Virus record (IMG/VR): IMGVR_UViG_3300030118_005288
Coordinates: 18,250-70,445 of that record
Reading direction: 5' to 3' (one strand)
Length of the DNA stretch: 52,196 nucleotides
Source of the DNA: a virus
Made by a program: the position numbers and the translations under genes. Every line of letters starts with the position of its first letter. Position 1 is the first letter of the stretch. The notes beneath the pieces are model-generated. The model made no database searches, was not told the origin of the DNA, and saw only the letters and a program-made list of their open reading frames with translations. Below, piece after piece: positions 6,738 to 12,001 of this stretch.

Positions 6738-7279
6738 ATTACATTATACTTATGTCCGTTTACTATTACTTTTACTTCTGGTGTATTATTACTTGTTAAT
6801 TCTGCTTCAGCAACTCTATTTTCATACATCCACTTCGGATAGTAATCACCATTCGACACTTGATTAGCATGCTTAATGTAATAGTTTTTAACACAATACT
6901 TTATTAAATACTCTAATCTATCTATTTCTATTGGTATTAGTACACAGCCTCTTGTCTCAAACTTTCTGTATTTACCGTCCCACACTTGTTTGCCATCAAC
7001 CCACTCATAACTCTTATAGTATGTTGGCTCGCTTTGACATCTTTTGTTTAGTTGATAGTTGCTGTAGCCACTATTTTGATTACGCACATAACCTGTTTTG
7101 AAACTAGCCACTTCAATGTACTTAGGATTTTGTCTTGGCCAGTTATTCTTGATTGGTAATCGCCAAACTACTGTACCATTTTTTACTTGTCTTGGTGTGC
7201 TAACGTCTTGAATACCAAGCAGTTGCATTTGTTCATACACCTTTTCATAGCGGGTGTCGCCTTTGTAAATTGTCTTCAT
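6734..7279 (-). CDS. hypothetical phage protein (181 aa)
   Basis: I place the start at ATG 7279 (MKTIYKGDTRYEKVYEQMQL), two bases after the preceding gene's stop. A longer frame from 7321 would overlap that gene. The protein is soluble, aromatic and basic, with NWPRQNPKYIEV, a Tyr-rich centre (SEPTYYKSYEWVDGKQVWDG) and FETRGCVLIPIEIDRLEYL. The C-terminal VKVIVNGHKYNVI is beta-like. No known domain is recognised. It is coupled through ATGA to the small membrane protein 6576-6737. Confidence 0.6.
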   Translation of the reverse strand: MKTIYKGDTRYEKVYEQMQLLGIQDVSTPRQVKNGTVVWRLPIKNNWPRQNPKYIEVASFKTGYVRNQNSGYSNYQLNKRCQSEPTYYKSYEWVDGKQVWDGKYRKFETRGCVLIPIEIDRLEYLIKYCVKNYYIKHANQVSNGDYYPKWMYENRVAEAELTSNNTPEVKVIVNGHKYNVI

Positions 7280-7281
7280 AA

Positions 7282-7473
7282 TTATTCTGCTATATAAGTT
7301 AAACCTTTGTAGTTGAACCACTCTGTAACAAGTGAATTACCTTCATTATCTCTTAAACCGAACTTTGTATCGGCGAGCATACAAATAGTATAAGGTTTAT
7401 AAGTTATACCGTTTAGTATTATTTTTTGTAAATTAGTTGTTAAGTTTGGTTTTAGAAATTTAATTGTTTTCAT
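7282..7473 (-). CDS. hypothetical phage protein (63 aa)
   Basis: The 63-residue product starts MKTIKFLKPNLTTNLQKIIL and reads as a small beta-rich protein (LNGITYKPYTICMLADTKFG, then WFNYKGLTYIAE). It is the first gene after promoter copy C; the ATG lies 8 bases beyond the element. Its first four residues match those of the next gene downstream (MKTI), which may be chance. No family recognised. Confidence 0.55.
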   Translation of the reverse strand: MKTIKFLKPNLTTNLQKIILNGITYKPYTICMLADTKFGLRDNEGNSLVTEWFNYKGLTYIAE

Positions 7474-7480
7474 AATTTTT

Positions 7481-7519
7481 TATTTATATTATCTTACTTA
7501 GTTCGTATTTGTATTGTAA
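7481..7519 (-). promoter_or_regulatory. repeated phage promoter element, copy C
   Basis: Leftward TTACAA, AAATACGAA and GATAATATAAAT at the standard spacing, ending 7 bases before the ATG at 7473. The structured segment 7521-7580 lies immediately upstream. Confidence 0.72.
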
Positions 7520-7520
7520 A

Positions 7521-7580
7521 TTAGTATGAGTGCCGTTCGGTACGAGCCTAGGAGATACTTACTAGTACACTCAACACTAA
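7521..7580 (-). other. structured element (interrupted hairpin) upstream of promoter C
   Basis: Two stacked inverted repeats, TTAGT/ACTAA (7521-7525 with 7576-7580) and GAGTG/CACTC (7528-7532 with 7568-7572), enclose a 35-base loop containing CCTAGG and CCGTTCGG. The outer helix includes the stop codon of the gene 7577-7789, and no ORF covers the loop. It may end the upstream transcript or control passage into promoter C. It lacks the T-run of a standard terminator. Confidence 0.4.
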
Positions 7581-7789
7581 CCTAACATTGTGCCATAACC
7601 TTTACGACGAGTCAACTTAGCTATACGAGCAGCGTCACTGCTTGACATTATTTGAATAGAGTTGCCTGTTTTATGATAAGTTATGGGTATACAACCATAC
7701 TGCTCGACAGTAGAACACTGCACACAGACTTTATAGCCAAGTTTAACTCGTGGTTCAGGTATTGTAGTATTACATTTTATACAATTCAT
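7577..7789 (-). CDS. small zinc-ribbon-like phage protein (70 aa)
   Basis: Four Cys in two pairs (MNCIKCN at residues 3 and 6, VCVQC at 22 and 25) suggest a zinc ribbon resembling the C4 finger of DksA-like proteins. The rest, CIPITYHKTGNSIQIMSSSDA and LTRRKGYGTML, is conserved in a family I recall from marine phages. It may bind nucleic acid or RNA polymerase, but no function is established. The ATG follows promoter copy D by 5 bases. Confidence 0.68.
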   Translation of the reverse strand: MNCIKCNTTIPEPRVKLGYKVCVQCSTVEQYGCIPITYHKTGNSIQIMSSSDAARIAKLTRRKGYGTMLG

Positions 7790-7794
7790 ATTTT

Positions 7795-7833
7795 TATTTA
7801 TATTATCAATTTACTCTCGTATTTGTTTTGTAT
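7795..7833 (-). promoter_or_regulatory. repeated phage promoter element, copy D
   Basis: Leftward ATACAA, AAATACGAG and TTGATAATATAAAT. It overlaps the last codons of the gene 7811-7954 and ends 5 bases before the ATG at 7789. Confidence 0.72.
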
Positions 7834-7954
7834 GTTTTTTCTTTCTATTATATTTTTTCTTGTTAACAAACACACGAGTGCCTGGTGGTCTCACACCCTT
7901 CTCAAGTTCTACTTGCCTTCTGACACTCGCTTTCTGTTTGTTATTTAGTTTCAT
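7811..7954 (-). CDS. small basic phage protein (47 aa)
   Basis: ATG at 7954 reads MKLNNKQKASVRRQVELEKG followed by VRPPGTRVFVNKKKYNRKKK and a short tail translated from promoter D. It is strongly basic, with an N-terminal helix and a P-P-G-T-x-V-F-x-N-K-K-K-Y motif that I recall from other marine phages. Nucleic-acid or ribosome binding is plausible from charge alone. It overlaps the 3' end of the upstream secreted-protein gene by 14 bases. The inverted repeats at 7865-7942 are contained in this reading frame. Confidence 0.62.
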   Translation of the reverse strand: MKLNNKQKASVRRQVELEKGVRPPGTRVFVNKKKYNRKKKHTKQIRE

Positions 7955-8273
7955 TTTTGTAAATACTAGCCATTAGTAGCTTGTTTTCTATCATTAGTGA
8001 TGCAACTTGATTTAAATAATACTCGGCATTTTGTTGTTGTATTCTACCATAGTACATATCCATCTTGATAGCGTCAACTAAATCCATTAATCTATACTCT
8101 ATTTCTTTAAATTTCTTTACATTATTCTTGTACTCTGACAAGTCACATTGTGATTGGTGTATAGTATTTCCAAGTTCATCTTGCTCATAACCACACTTGT
8201 AGTTACATTTAGTTTGACCATAACTCATCATTGCTATTGATAGTGCAGCTACACTTAATGTTATTTTCTTCAT
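7941..8273 (-). CDS. secreted protein with Bacteroidota-type signal peptide
   Basis: The first 20 residues, MKKITLSVAALSIAMMSYGQ, form a classical Sec signal peptide with cleavage expected after Gly19, leaving Gln20 first. Gln directly after signal cleavage is a known feature of Bacteroidota secreted proteins. The mature part (about 90 residues) has three Cys near its start (KCNYKCGYE, HQSQCDLSE) and then an amphipathic helical region (KKFKEIEYRLMDLVDAIKMD). It is probably periplasmic or surface-exposed and may modify the host envelope, for example in superinfection exclusion, but that is speculation. It sits third after promoter E. Confidence 0.65.
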   Translation of the reverse strand: MKKITLSVAALSIAMMSYGQTKCNYKCGYEQDELGNTIHQSQCDLSEYKNNVKKFKEIEYRLMDLVDAIKMDMYYGRIQQQNAEYYLNQVASLMIENKLLMASIYKNETK

Positions 8274-8284
8274 ATTATTTAATT

Positions 8285-8536
8285 TTAATCTAATCCATCT
8301 CTATTTCCAGTTAATATACCTGCTTTTTTATCTAACTCAATACAGTTTAGTATTGCTTTGTGCATAGCGTCGTCTTTTCTTTTATTCTCGTCTGCCTTTT
8401 CCCACCAGTCGACTATAAATTTACTAGCATCACCTACGCTTTTTTCGTATACACATACATATTTACCATATCTATCCCACACTTCAACTTTAAAACCATA
8501 ATCACATGGTGTTAGTATATAATCTCTTTTACTCAT
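8285..8536 (-). CDS. hypothetical phage protein (83 aa)
   Basis: A soluble, mixed-charge protein starting MSKRDYILTPCDYGFKVEVW with a central VGDASKFIVDWWEKADENK segment and a helical end. It is the first complete gene after promoter copy E (ATG at 8536, 17 bases beyond the element). No family recognised. Confidence 0.55.
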   Translation of the reverse strand: MSKRDYILTPCDYGFKVEVWDRYGKYVCVYEKSVGDASKFIVDWWEKADENKRKDDAMHKAILNCIELDKKAGILTGNRDGLD

Positions 8537-8552
8537 AATATTATTTTATTTT

Positions 8553-8591
8553 TGTTTATATTATCAATTACTATTCGTATTTTGTTTGTAA
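8553..8591 (-). promoter_or_regulatory. repeated phage promoter element, copy E
   Basis: Leftward TTACAA, AAATACGAA and TTGATAATATAAAC. It overlaps the stop and last codons of the gene 8564-8737 and precedes the gene 8285-8536. Confidence 0.72.
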
Positions 8592-8737
8592 AAACTTTCA
8601 CACATATTATCATTTAAGTGTGGATCACTTGAATACACAGTTTTGATAGTGTATTTACCTTTTGTTATTGATTTTTCTAAAGCTTTTATTACTTTGCTAG
8701 TAACATCTTTACCAGTTTTTTTACAAGTTACTTTCAT
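8564..8737 (-). CDS. small phage protein (57 aa), unknown function
   Basis: ATG at 8737 reads MKVTCKKTGKDVTSKVIKAL and continues EKSITKGKYTIKTVYSSDPH to a tail NDNMCESFYKQNTNSN, whose final codons are promoter E. The product is basic with a helix and a beta hairpin. Direct precedents are not recognised. Coding is supported by a balanced amino-acid mix and an A/T-rich leader like those of its neighbours. Confidence 0.55.
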   Translation of the reverse strand: MKVTCKKTGKDVTSKVIKALEKSITKGKYTIKTVYSSDPHLNDNMCESFYKQNTNSN

Positions 8738-8770
8738 AATTATATATTTTAATAGTTAAACATTTATTGT

Positions 8771-8897
8771 AGTGTGGAGCAGAATCGAACTACTATTAAC
8801 CATTCACACTAATACTCATTCGCATTTTTTATAAGTCGCTAAACAAGTGGAACTACGACTCTATCTACTACTCGCTAATCAGCACTTCACGAGTAGT
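8771..8897 (-). ncRNA. candidate structured RNA with tRNA-like 3' end
   Basis: Noncoding gap (8738-8926) with three inverted repeats in the leftward RNA. They are ACTACTCG/CGAGTAGT (8890-8897 with 8867-8874), AGTCG/CGACT (8856-8860 with 8834-8838) and AGTGTG/CACACT (8805-8810 with 8771-8776). Inside the last is a near-perfect T-arm: AGTAG, loop TTCGATT, CTGCT (8778-8794). The 3' part therefore resembles the T-arm and acceptor of a tRNA, but no proper D-arm or anticodon loop can be fitted. It may be a degenerate tRNA, a tRNA mimic or an unrelated regulatory RNA. Confidence 0.4.
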
Positions 8898-8926
8898 TAT
8901 TATTAGATAAATTTCCAGTACTTTAA

Positions 8927-9157
8927 TTACTCACAAATTTCTCTTGCAATTACTGGCACATTATTACTTGCTGTATAACTTTTGTACTTTGACCAACATG
9001 GCATTTTTTCTAGTTTGTCTGACATTACTTCATACACTTTGTCGTGATTGTACTTTGCAGTTTTACCATTTTTGAAGTTTACTGTAATTACTGCATTTTT
9101 ACCAATTAGACTTTTTCTTACTACAAATCTTTTACTTACAATTTCATTTAATTTCAT
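8927..9157 (-). CDS. hypothetical phage protein (76 aa)
   Basis: A basic protein starting MKLNEIVSKRFVVRKSLIGK with a beta-like AVITVNFKNGKTAKYNHDKV and a C-terminal SYTASNNVPVIAREICE. It is probably a small beta-rich nucleic-acid or protein-binding protein; no family recognised. It is the first leftward gene after the switch region, driven by promoter copy F (38 bases upstream) and possibly copy G. Confidence 0.55.
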   Translation of the reverse strand: MKLNEIVSKRFVVRKSLIGKNAVITVNFKNGKTAKYNHDKVYEVMSDKLEKMPCWSKYKSYTASNNVPVIAREICE

Positions 9158-9194
9158 AACTTATCATTTTTTAATTTAACATTTATTTTATTTA

Positions 9195-9233
9195 CATTTA
9201 TATTATCAATAGCATTTCGTATTTACATTGTAA
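9195..9233 (-). promoter_or_regulatory. repeated phage promoter element, copy F
   Basis: Leftward TTACAA, AAATACGAA and TTGATAATATAAAT; a full match to the consensus. It precedes the gene 8927-9157. Confidence 0.75.
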
Positions 9234-9248
9234 AAGTACATTATTTGT

Positions 9249-9293
9249 TTAGTGTATAATATTACTTAGTATGTATTGCCCGCATTTTCTCAT
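9249..9293 (-). CDS. possible 14-codon leader peptide
   Basis: ATG at 9293, reading MRKCGQYILSNIIH then TAA, lies between promoters G and F. It would be the first ORF on a transcript from G. Such a short ORF may be chance. Confidence 0.2.
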   Translation of the reverse strand: MRKCGQYILSNIIH

Positions 9294-9320
9294 TGTATAA
9301 TATTTTATTTATTCGTTTTA

Positions 9321-9359
9321 CATTTATATTATCAATATAAGTTCGTAACTGTGTTGTAA
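9321..9359 (-). promoter_or_regulatory. repeated phage promoter element, copy G
   Basis: Leftward TTACAA, GTTACGAA (two changes from AAATACGAA) and TTGATAATATAAAT. It is the outermost leftward copy, 36 bases from the rightward copy H. Confidence 0.72.
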
Positions 9360-9394
9360 TAAATATGTGAAAATAAAAATGTGAAATATTATTT

Positions 9395-9433
9395 ATACAA
9401 AGTAAATACAAATTTGATTTGATAATATATATG
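9395..9433 (+). promoter_or_regulatory. repeated phage promoter element, copy H (rightward)
   Basis: Rightward ATACAA, AAATACAAA and TTGATAATATAT in exactly the same 39-base spacing as the leftward copies. It is the only copy I found on the plus strand and would give a roughly 270-base leader containing the G-rich tract before the first gene at 9712. Confidence 0.68.
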
Positions 9434-9499
9434 TAATGAGAATGTGAAAACGAAATAGTATTATTCTCGTACGAATGATAAATAGTTGTTAAAAAGTAG

Positions 9500-9559
9500 C
9501 CGGGGGCGGTTAGAAAAAGTCACTTTTGTAGGAGAGGGAGAGGTGGGTGGGGAGGGAGC
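9500..9559 (+). promoter_or_regulatory. G-rich purine tract with G-quadruplex motif
   Basis: In an AT-rich genome this stretch starts with CCGGGGGCGG and, after 9530, is almost pure purine. G-runs at 9536-9538, 9545-9547, 9549-9552 and 9554-9556 with loops of 6, 1 and 1 bases match the canonical G-quadruplex pattern on the plus strand. It lies downstream of promoter H, so it would also be present in that RNA. Role unknown: transcription or translation control, origin or packaging are all possible. Confidence 0.6.
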
Positions 9560-9682
9560 AACACTATACCCCTATATTTATAATAACTTTTTTTTATGAC
9601 ATTAGCCTATAAAGTATACCTAGTAACAGGCAAGTGTCACAGTGAAGTGTAAATATCTTTTTTTCTATGTAATAATCAAATA

Positions 9683-9696
9683 TTAGTGGTCACTAA
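9683..9696. promoter_or_regulatory. small dyad before the first rightward gene
   Basis: TTAGTG and CACTAA flank a two-base centre (GT), 15 bases before the ATG at 9712. It could be an operator or a short element in the leader. Confidence 0.35.
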
Positions 9697-9711
9697 CAAA
9701 AATACAAGAAA

Positions 9712-10587
9712 ATGGGATTCAAACTAAGATCTGGAAATAAGCCTAACTTCAAGATGATGGGTAGCAGTTCTCCTCTGTTAAAAGCTACAGACGGAAAGAA
9801 AACAAAAGAAGATTTATTAAACGAAGGTTTCACTCAACGTGATGCTGATCAAATGATAAAACACGGCGCACACACCGGTCATATTAAGCAAAAACCTAAG
9901 AAAAGCAGCGTAGGACCTAAGTTCGATGCTAGTAAAGGTTGGAAAAAAGGCAAGGCATACACAACTGATGGTGGTGTAAAAGGACACTATGTTACAGATC
10001 CTAATGGTAAGAAATACTTTATGACTAGTAGCGGTAAACTACACACGGGACAAATAGATGATTTAAAGCCAGAATCACCAGCTAAGTTTGATAAAAAACT
10101 AAAAGATCCTAAAAACAACAAGAAAACTAAAAAAGAAGATAGACCAGATCCTACTTACGAAGGAACAGACGAATATAGAAGCATCGACGAAATAAGAGAA
10201 GATGCCGATAAAGGTAAAAAAGATAGAAAAAAAGTTGTAACGCAAGATGATCAACCAACTTACGAAGGTACTGATGAATATAGAACTGTTGATGAAATAA
10301 GAGAAGATTCTGAAAGAGGTAAGAAAATAAGAGAAGATGAGGCCAAGGTAAAAGAAAAGACTAAGGTAAAAGAAAAGAAAAGTTCTCCAACAAAACAAAA
10401 GACTAAGCCTAAACCTAAAAGTTACAAAGGCAAAATGAAAAAGGTATTTCCAAAAAATTATACTAAAAAAGATATAGAGTTCTTAAAGAAACAACGTGAA
10501 GACATTGTTAGACGTGAAGATCTTGACGAAAAAGGTAAAAAAATTTTTGATAGAAACCAAGCTAAAATAGCTAAAAAGAAAAAATAA
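9712..10587 (+). CDS. Lys-rich tagged virion-cargo candidate (FKLRSGN tag)
   Basis: The 291-residue protein begins MGFKLRSGNKPNFKMMGSSS, the N-terminal tag shared with the products of 10592, 12002 and 13014. The rest is very Lys-rich and low in hydrophobic residues, with SPxK-type motifs (ESPAK at 121-125, SSPTK near 226) and a duplicated 24-residue unit (147-170 and 182-205; PTYEGTDEYR, then DEIRED and GKK). Residues 85-115 (YTTDGGVKGHYVTDPNGKKY) are beta-like and may be a small folded domain. I infer a DNA-associated internal virion or cargo protein. No enzyme motif is visible. It is the first rightward gene, 279 bases after promoter H, and is followed 4 bases later by the next tagged gene. 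Confidence 0.7.
   Translation: MGFKLRSGNKPNFKMMGSSSPLLKATDGKKTKEDLLNEGFTQRDADQMIKHGAHTGHIKQKPKKSSVGPKFDASKGWKKGKAYTTDGGVKGHYVTDPNGKKYFMTSSGKLHTGQIDDLKPESPAKFDKKLKDPKNNKKTKKEDRPDPTYEGTDEYRSIDEIREDADKGKKDRKKVVTQDDQPTYEGTDEYRTVDEIREDSERGKKIREDEAKVKEKTKVKEKKSSPTKQKTKPKPKSYKGKMKKVFPKNYTKKDIEFLKKQREDIVRREDLDEKGKKIFDRNQAKIAKKKK
10150..10326 (+). repeat. duplicated 24-codon unit within the first tagged gene
   Basis: Codons 147-170 (10150-10221) and 182-205 (10255-10326) encode nearly identical peptides (PTYEGTDEYR, then DEIRED and GKK) separated by 11 codons. Differences are conservative (Ser/Thr, Ile/Val, Asp/Glu, Lys/Arg), consistent with selection on the protein. Confidence 0.75.
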
Positions 10588-10591
10588 AACT

Positions 10592-11119
10592 ATGGGATTT
10601 AAATTAAGATCTGGAAACAAACCAAGCTTTAAAAACATGGGCACTGCAATAGCAAAAGGTGCCACGGCTGCAGTCACAGGCGCGGTAATTGGAGGCGCTA
10701 TGAAAATAAAAAATAAAAAAAGTACTTCTCCAAATAAGCATAGTCATGCTAAATCTAGTGACTACTGGTATAAAATTGGCAGTAAAAAGGTGACTAAAGA
10801 AGAGTATAACAAATATAAGAATGAGCCAGGTAGTGATAAACCTACTAAAACAACTAACGATCCTGATGCTAGTGGACGTAAAGCGGCTATAAGAAAAGCT
10901 AGAAGCAAAAACAAAGCTTCAAAAAGAGCTACTGTTTTAACAAAAGCACAAACAAAAGCAAAAGAAAAAGACTTAGGACCAATTACTAAGAAAAGAGCAG
11001 AAGAAATAGCAATAAAAAAACATAGAGAAAACTGGTCGCCAGCTTTTCCAGGTGCTGATCACAGCCAAGAAGAGCTTGATAAAATGACCGAAAAAGAAAA
11101 ACAAGATTATTATAACTAA
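10592..11119 (+). CDS. Lys-rich tagged protein (FKLRSGN tag)
   Basis: This 175-residue protein starts MGFKLRSGNKPSFKNMGTAI, almost the same tag as the preceding gene although codons differ. A Gly/Ala-rich hydrophobic stretch (AKGATAAVTGAVIGGAMKI, residues 21-39) follows and could form a membrane-inserting helix. The remainder is basic (KKSTSPNKHSHAKSSDYWYK, then long Lys/Ala helices), ending in an acidic, helical tail (HSQEELDKMTEKEKQDYY). The combination of tag, amphipathic or membrane helix and basic tail suggests a packaged protein that may interact with DNA and membrane during entry. Function is inferred only. Confidence 0.68.
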   Translation: MGFKLRSGNKPSFKNMGTAIAKGATAAVTGAVIGGAMKIKNKKSTSPNKHSHAKSSDYWYKIGSKKVTKEEYNKYKNEPGSDKPTKTTNDPDASGRKAAIRKARSKNKASKRATVLTKAQTKAKEKDLGPITKKRAEEIAIKKHRENWSPAFPGADHSQEELDKMTEKEKQDYYN

Positions 11120-11132
11120 AAAAACAACAAAA

Positions 11133-11612
11133 ATGGCATACACACCTTTTAAAATGAAGGGACACACGCTTCCAGGTATAAAACAAAAAGCATCGTCACC
11201 TTCAAAATTCAACAAAGGTCTAAAAGCAGCGTCAAAAGCTGGTAAATTAGACGGTAACCCAAAGTTTAAGGCAGCAGTTGACTCTGCACCTACAAAGAAA
11301 ATGCACGATGCACCTACTAAAAAGATGCACGATGCACCAACAAAGAAGATGCACGACGCTCCGACGAAAAAAATGCATGATTCTCCTACAAAAAAGATGC
11401 ATAAATCACCAACTAAGAAGATGCATGACTCTCCAGCAAAAGGATATAAGTCTGCTGCGCAAAGAAAAGCTGTTCACGCTAGCAAAAAAGACGGTGGTAA
11501 AGGTGCTCCAACTAAGAAAATGCATTCACCTGCTAAAATGGATCCCATGACAATGATGGCTGTGGGTAAAGTTGCTGGAAAATTAATGGGAGGAAAAAAA
11601 GAAGACAAGTAA
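11133..11612 (+). CDS. Lys-rich protein with SPxK motifs and eight-residue repeats
   Basis: The 159-residue product starts MAYTPFKMKGHTLPGIKQKA, a second tag class containing KMKG. From residue 52 to 99 it has six tandem copies of an eight-residue unit, (A/S)PTKKMH(D/K), followed by SPAKGYKS, and later copies APTKKMH and HSPAK. Ser/Thr-Pro-x-Lys motifs resemble the SPKK motifs of histone H1 tails, which bind the minor groove of AT-rich DNA, so DNA binding inside the capsid is plausible. Met and His in each repeat could also bind metal. The C-terminus has a Gly/Met/Ala helix (MTMMAVGKVAGKLMGG). It follows the preceding gene by 13 bases. No known family assigned. Confidence 0.68.
   Translation: MAYTPFKMKGHTLPGIKQKASSPSKFNKGLKAASKAGKLDGNPKFKAAVDSAPTKKMHDAPTKKMHDAPTKKMHDAPTKKMHDSPTKKMHKSPTKKMHDSPAKGYKSAAQRKAVHASKKDGGKGAPTKKMHSPAKMDPMTMMAVGKVAGKLMGGKKEDK
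11286..11429 (+). repeat. six in-frame 24-bp repeats encoding (A/S)PTKKMH(D/K)
   Basis: Six tandem units of 24 bases with many synonymous differences (GCA/GCT, ACA/ACT/ACG, AAG/AAA), so the peptide rather than the DNA is conserved. There are no spacers, so it is not a CRISPR array. Confidence 0.85.
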
Positions 11613-11615
11613 AAA

Positions 11616-11634
11616 TATAGGGAAAGACCCTATA
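11616..11634 (+). other. hairpin between tagged gene and 11665 gene
   Basis: TATAGGG (11616-11622) pairs with CCCTATA (11628-11634) around an AAAGA loop. No T-run follows, so this is more likely an mRNA-stability or processing hairpin than a terminator. Confidence 0.5.
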
Positions 11635-11664
11635 CCATAAGTATTAACCAAAAATAAAACCAAA

Positions 11665-11958
11665 ATGACTTACTTATACTACAAGACTAGTACGTATACT
11701 AGCAATATTAAACCGAATGAACAAACTATTAACCAATGGAAGCATTTAGCTGACAAATCTAACTGGCGAATAACACAATTACCCAATGGTTTTTACCAAA
11801 CGGAGTGTTCTGAGCCAGAAAACAAAGAAAGTTGGCACGATGTTACGCGTAGAGAAACCATAGAAGGTGCAGAAGCTGCAATTGATGGCAGTATTGACCA
11901 TTTCTCTAAAAAATTAGATGCTGTAAAAGGCCCAAAAGTTGTAAAAACATTTAGTTAA
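11665..11958 (+). CDS. conserved small phage protein (97 aa), unknown function
   Basis: The protein contains NWRITQLPNGFYQTECSEPE and DVTRRETIEGAEAAIDGSID, a pattern I recall from many marine phages without a known role. It looks like a small alpha/beta domain (beta strands up to FYQTEC, then helices). It lacks the tag of its neighbours and is not notably Lys-rich. It is followed directly by a strong terminator at 11963-11990, so it is probably the last gene of the first rightward unit. Confidence 0.65.
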   Translation: MTYLYYKTSTYTSNIKPNEQTINQWKHLADKSNWRITQLPNGFYQTECSEPENKESWHDVTRRETIEGAEAAIDGSIDHFSKKLDAVKGPKVVKTFS

Positions 11959-11962
11959 TAAC

Positions 11963-11990
11963 AAAAGGGGAGTAAAATCTCCCCTTTTTT
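11963..11990 (+). terminator. rho-independent terminator
   Basis: A perfect 10-bp stem AAAAGGGGAG/CTCCCCTTTT (11963-11972 with 11979-11988) with loop TAAAAT, and a six-T run (11985-11990) that includes the last stem bases. It ends the unit 9712-11958. Confidence 0.88.
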
Positions 11991-12001
11991 AAAAAAAATA
12001 T

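Larger units (their letters stand above)
9158..9711. other. divergent intergenic switch region
   Basis: This 554-base gap separates the leftward and rightward arms. It contains promoter copies F and G (leftward) and H (rightward), a 14-codon leftward ORF and an 11-base direct repeat TGTATAATATT at 9253-9263 and 9294-9304. It also has a G-rich purine tract (9500-9559) and a dyad close to the first rightward gene. It is the most likely place in the window for early control, and possibly for an origin or packaging signal, although no DnaA-type repeats were recognised. Confidence 0.75.

Noticed and set aside
7865-7942. Nested inverted repeats (AACAAACA/TGTTTGTT and CGAGTG/CACTCG) as a structured RNA
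   Set aside because: They lie inside a convincing 47-codon gene (7811-7954) with a normal protein sequence, so coding explains the region better.
8738-8926. Complete tRNA or tmRNA gene
   Set aside because: A T-arm and acceptor-like helix are present, but no standard anticodon arm fits and the gap is too short for tmRNA.
11286-11429. Possible CRISPR or minisatellite array
   Set aside because: Repeats are in frame, lack spacers and differ at synonymous sites; they are protein repeats.
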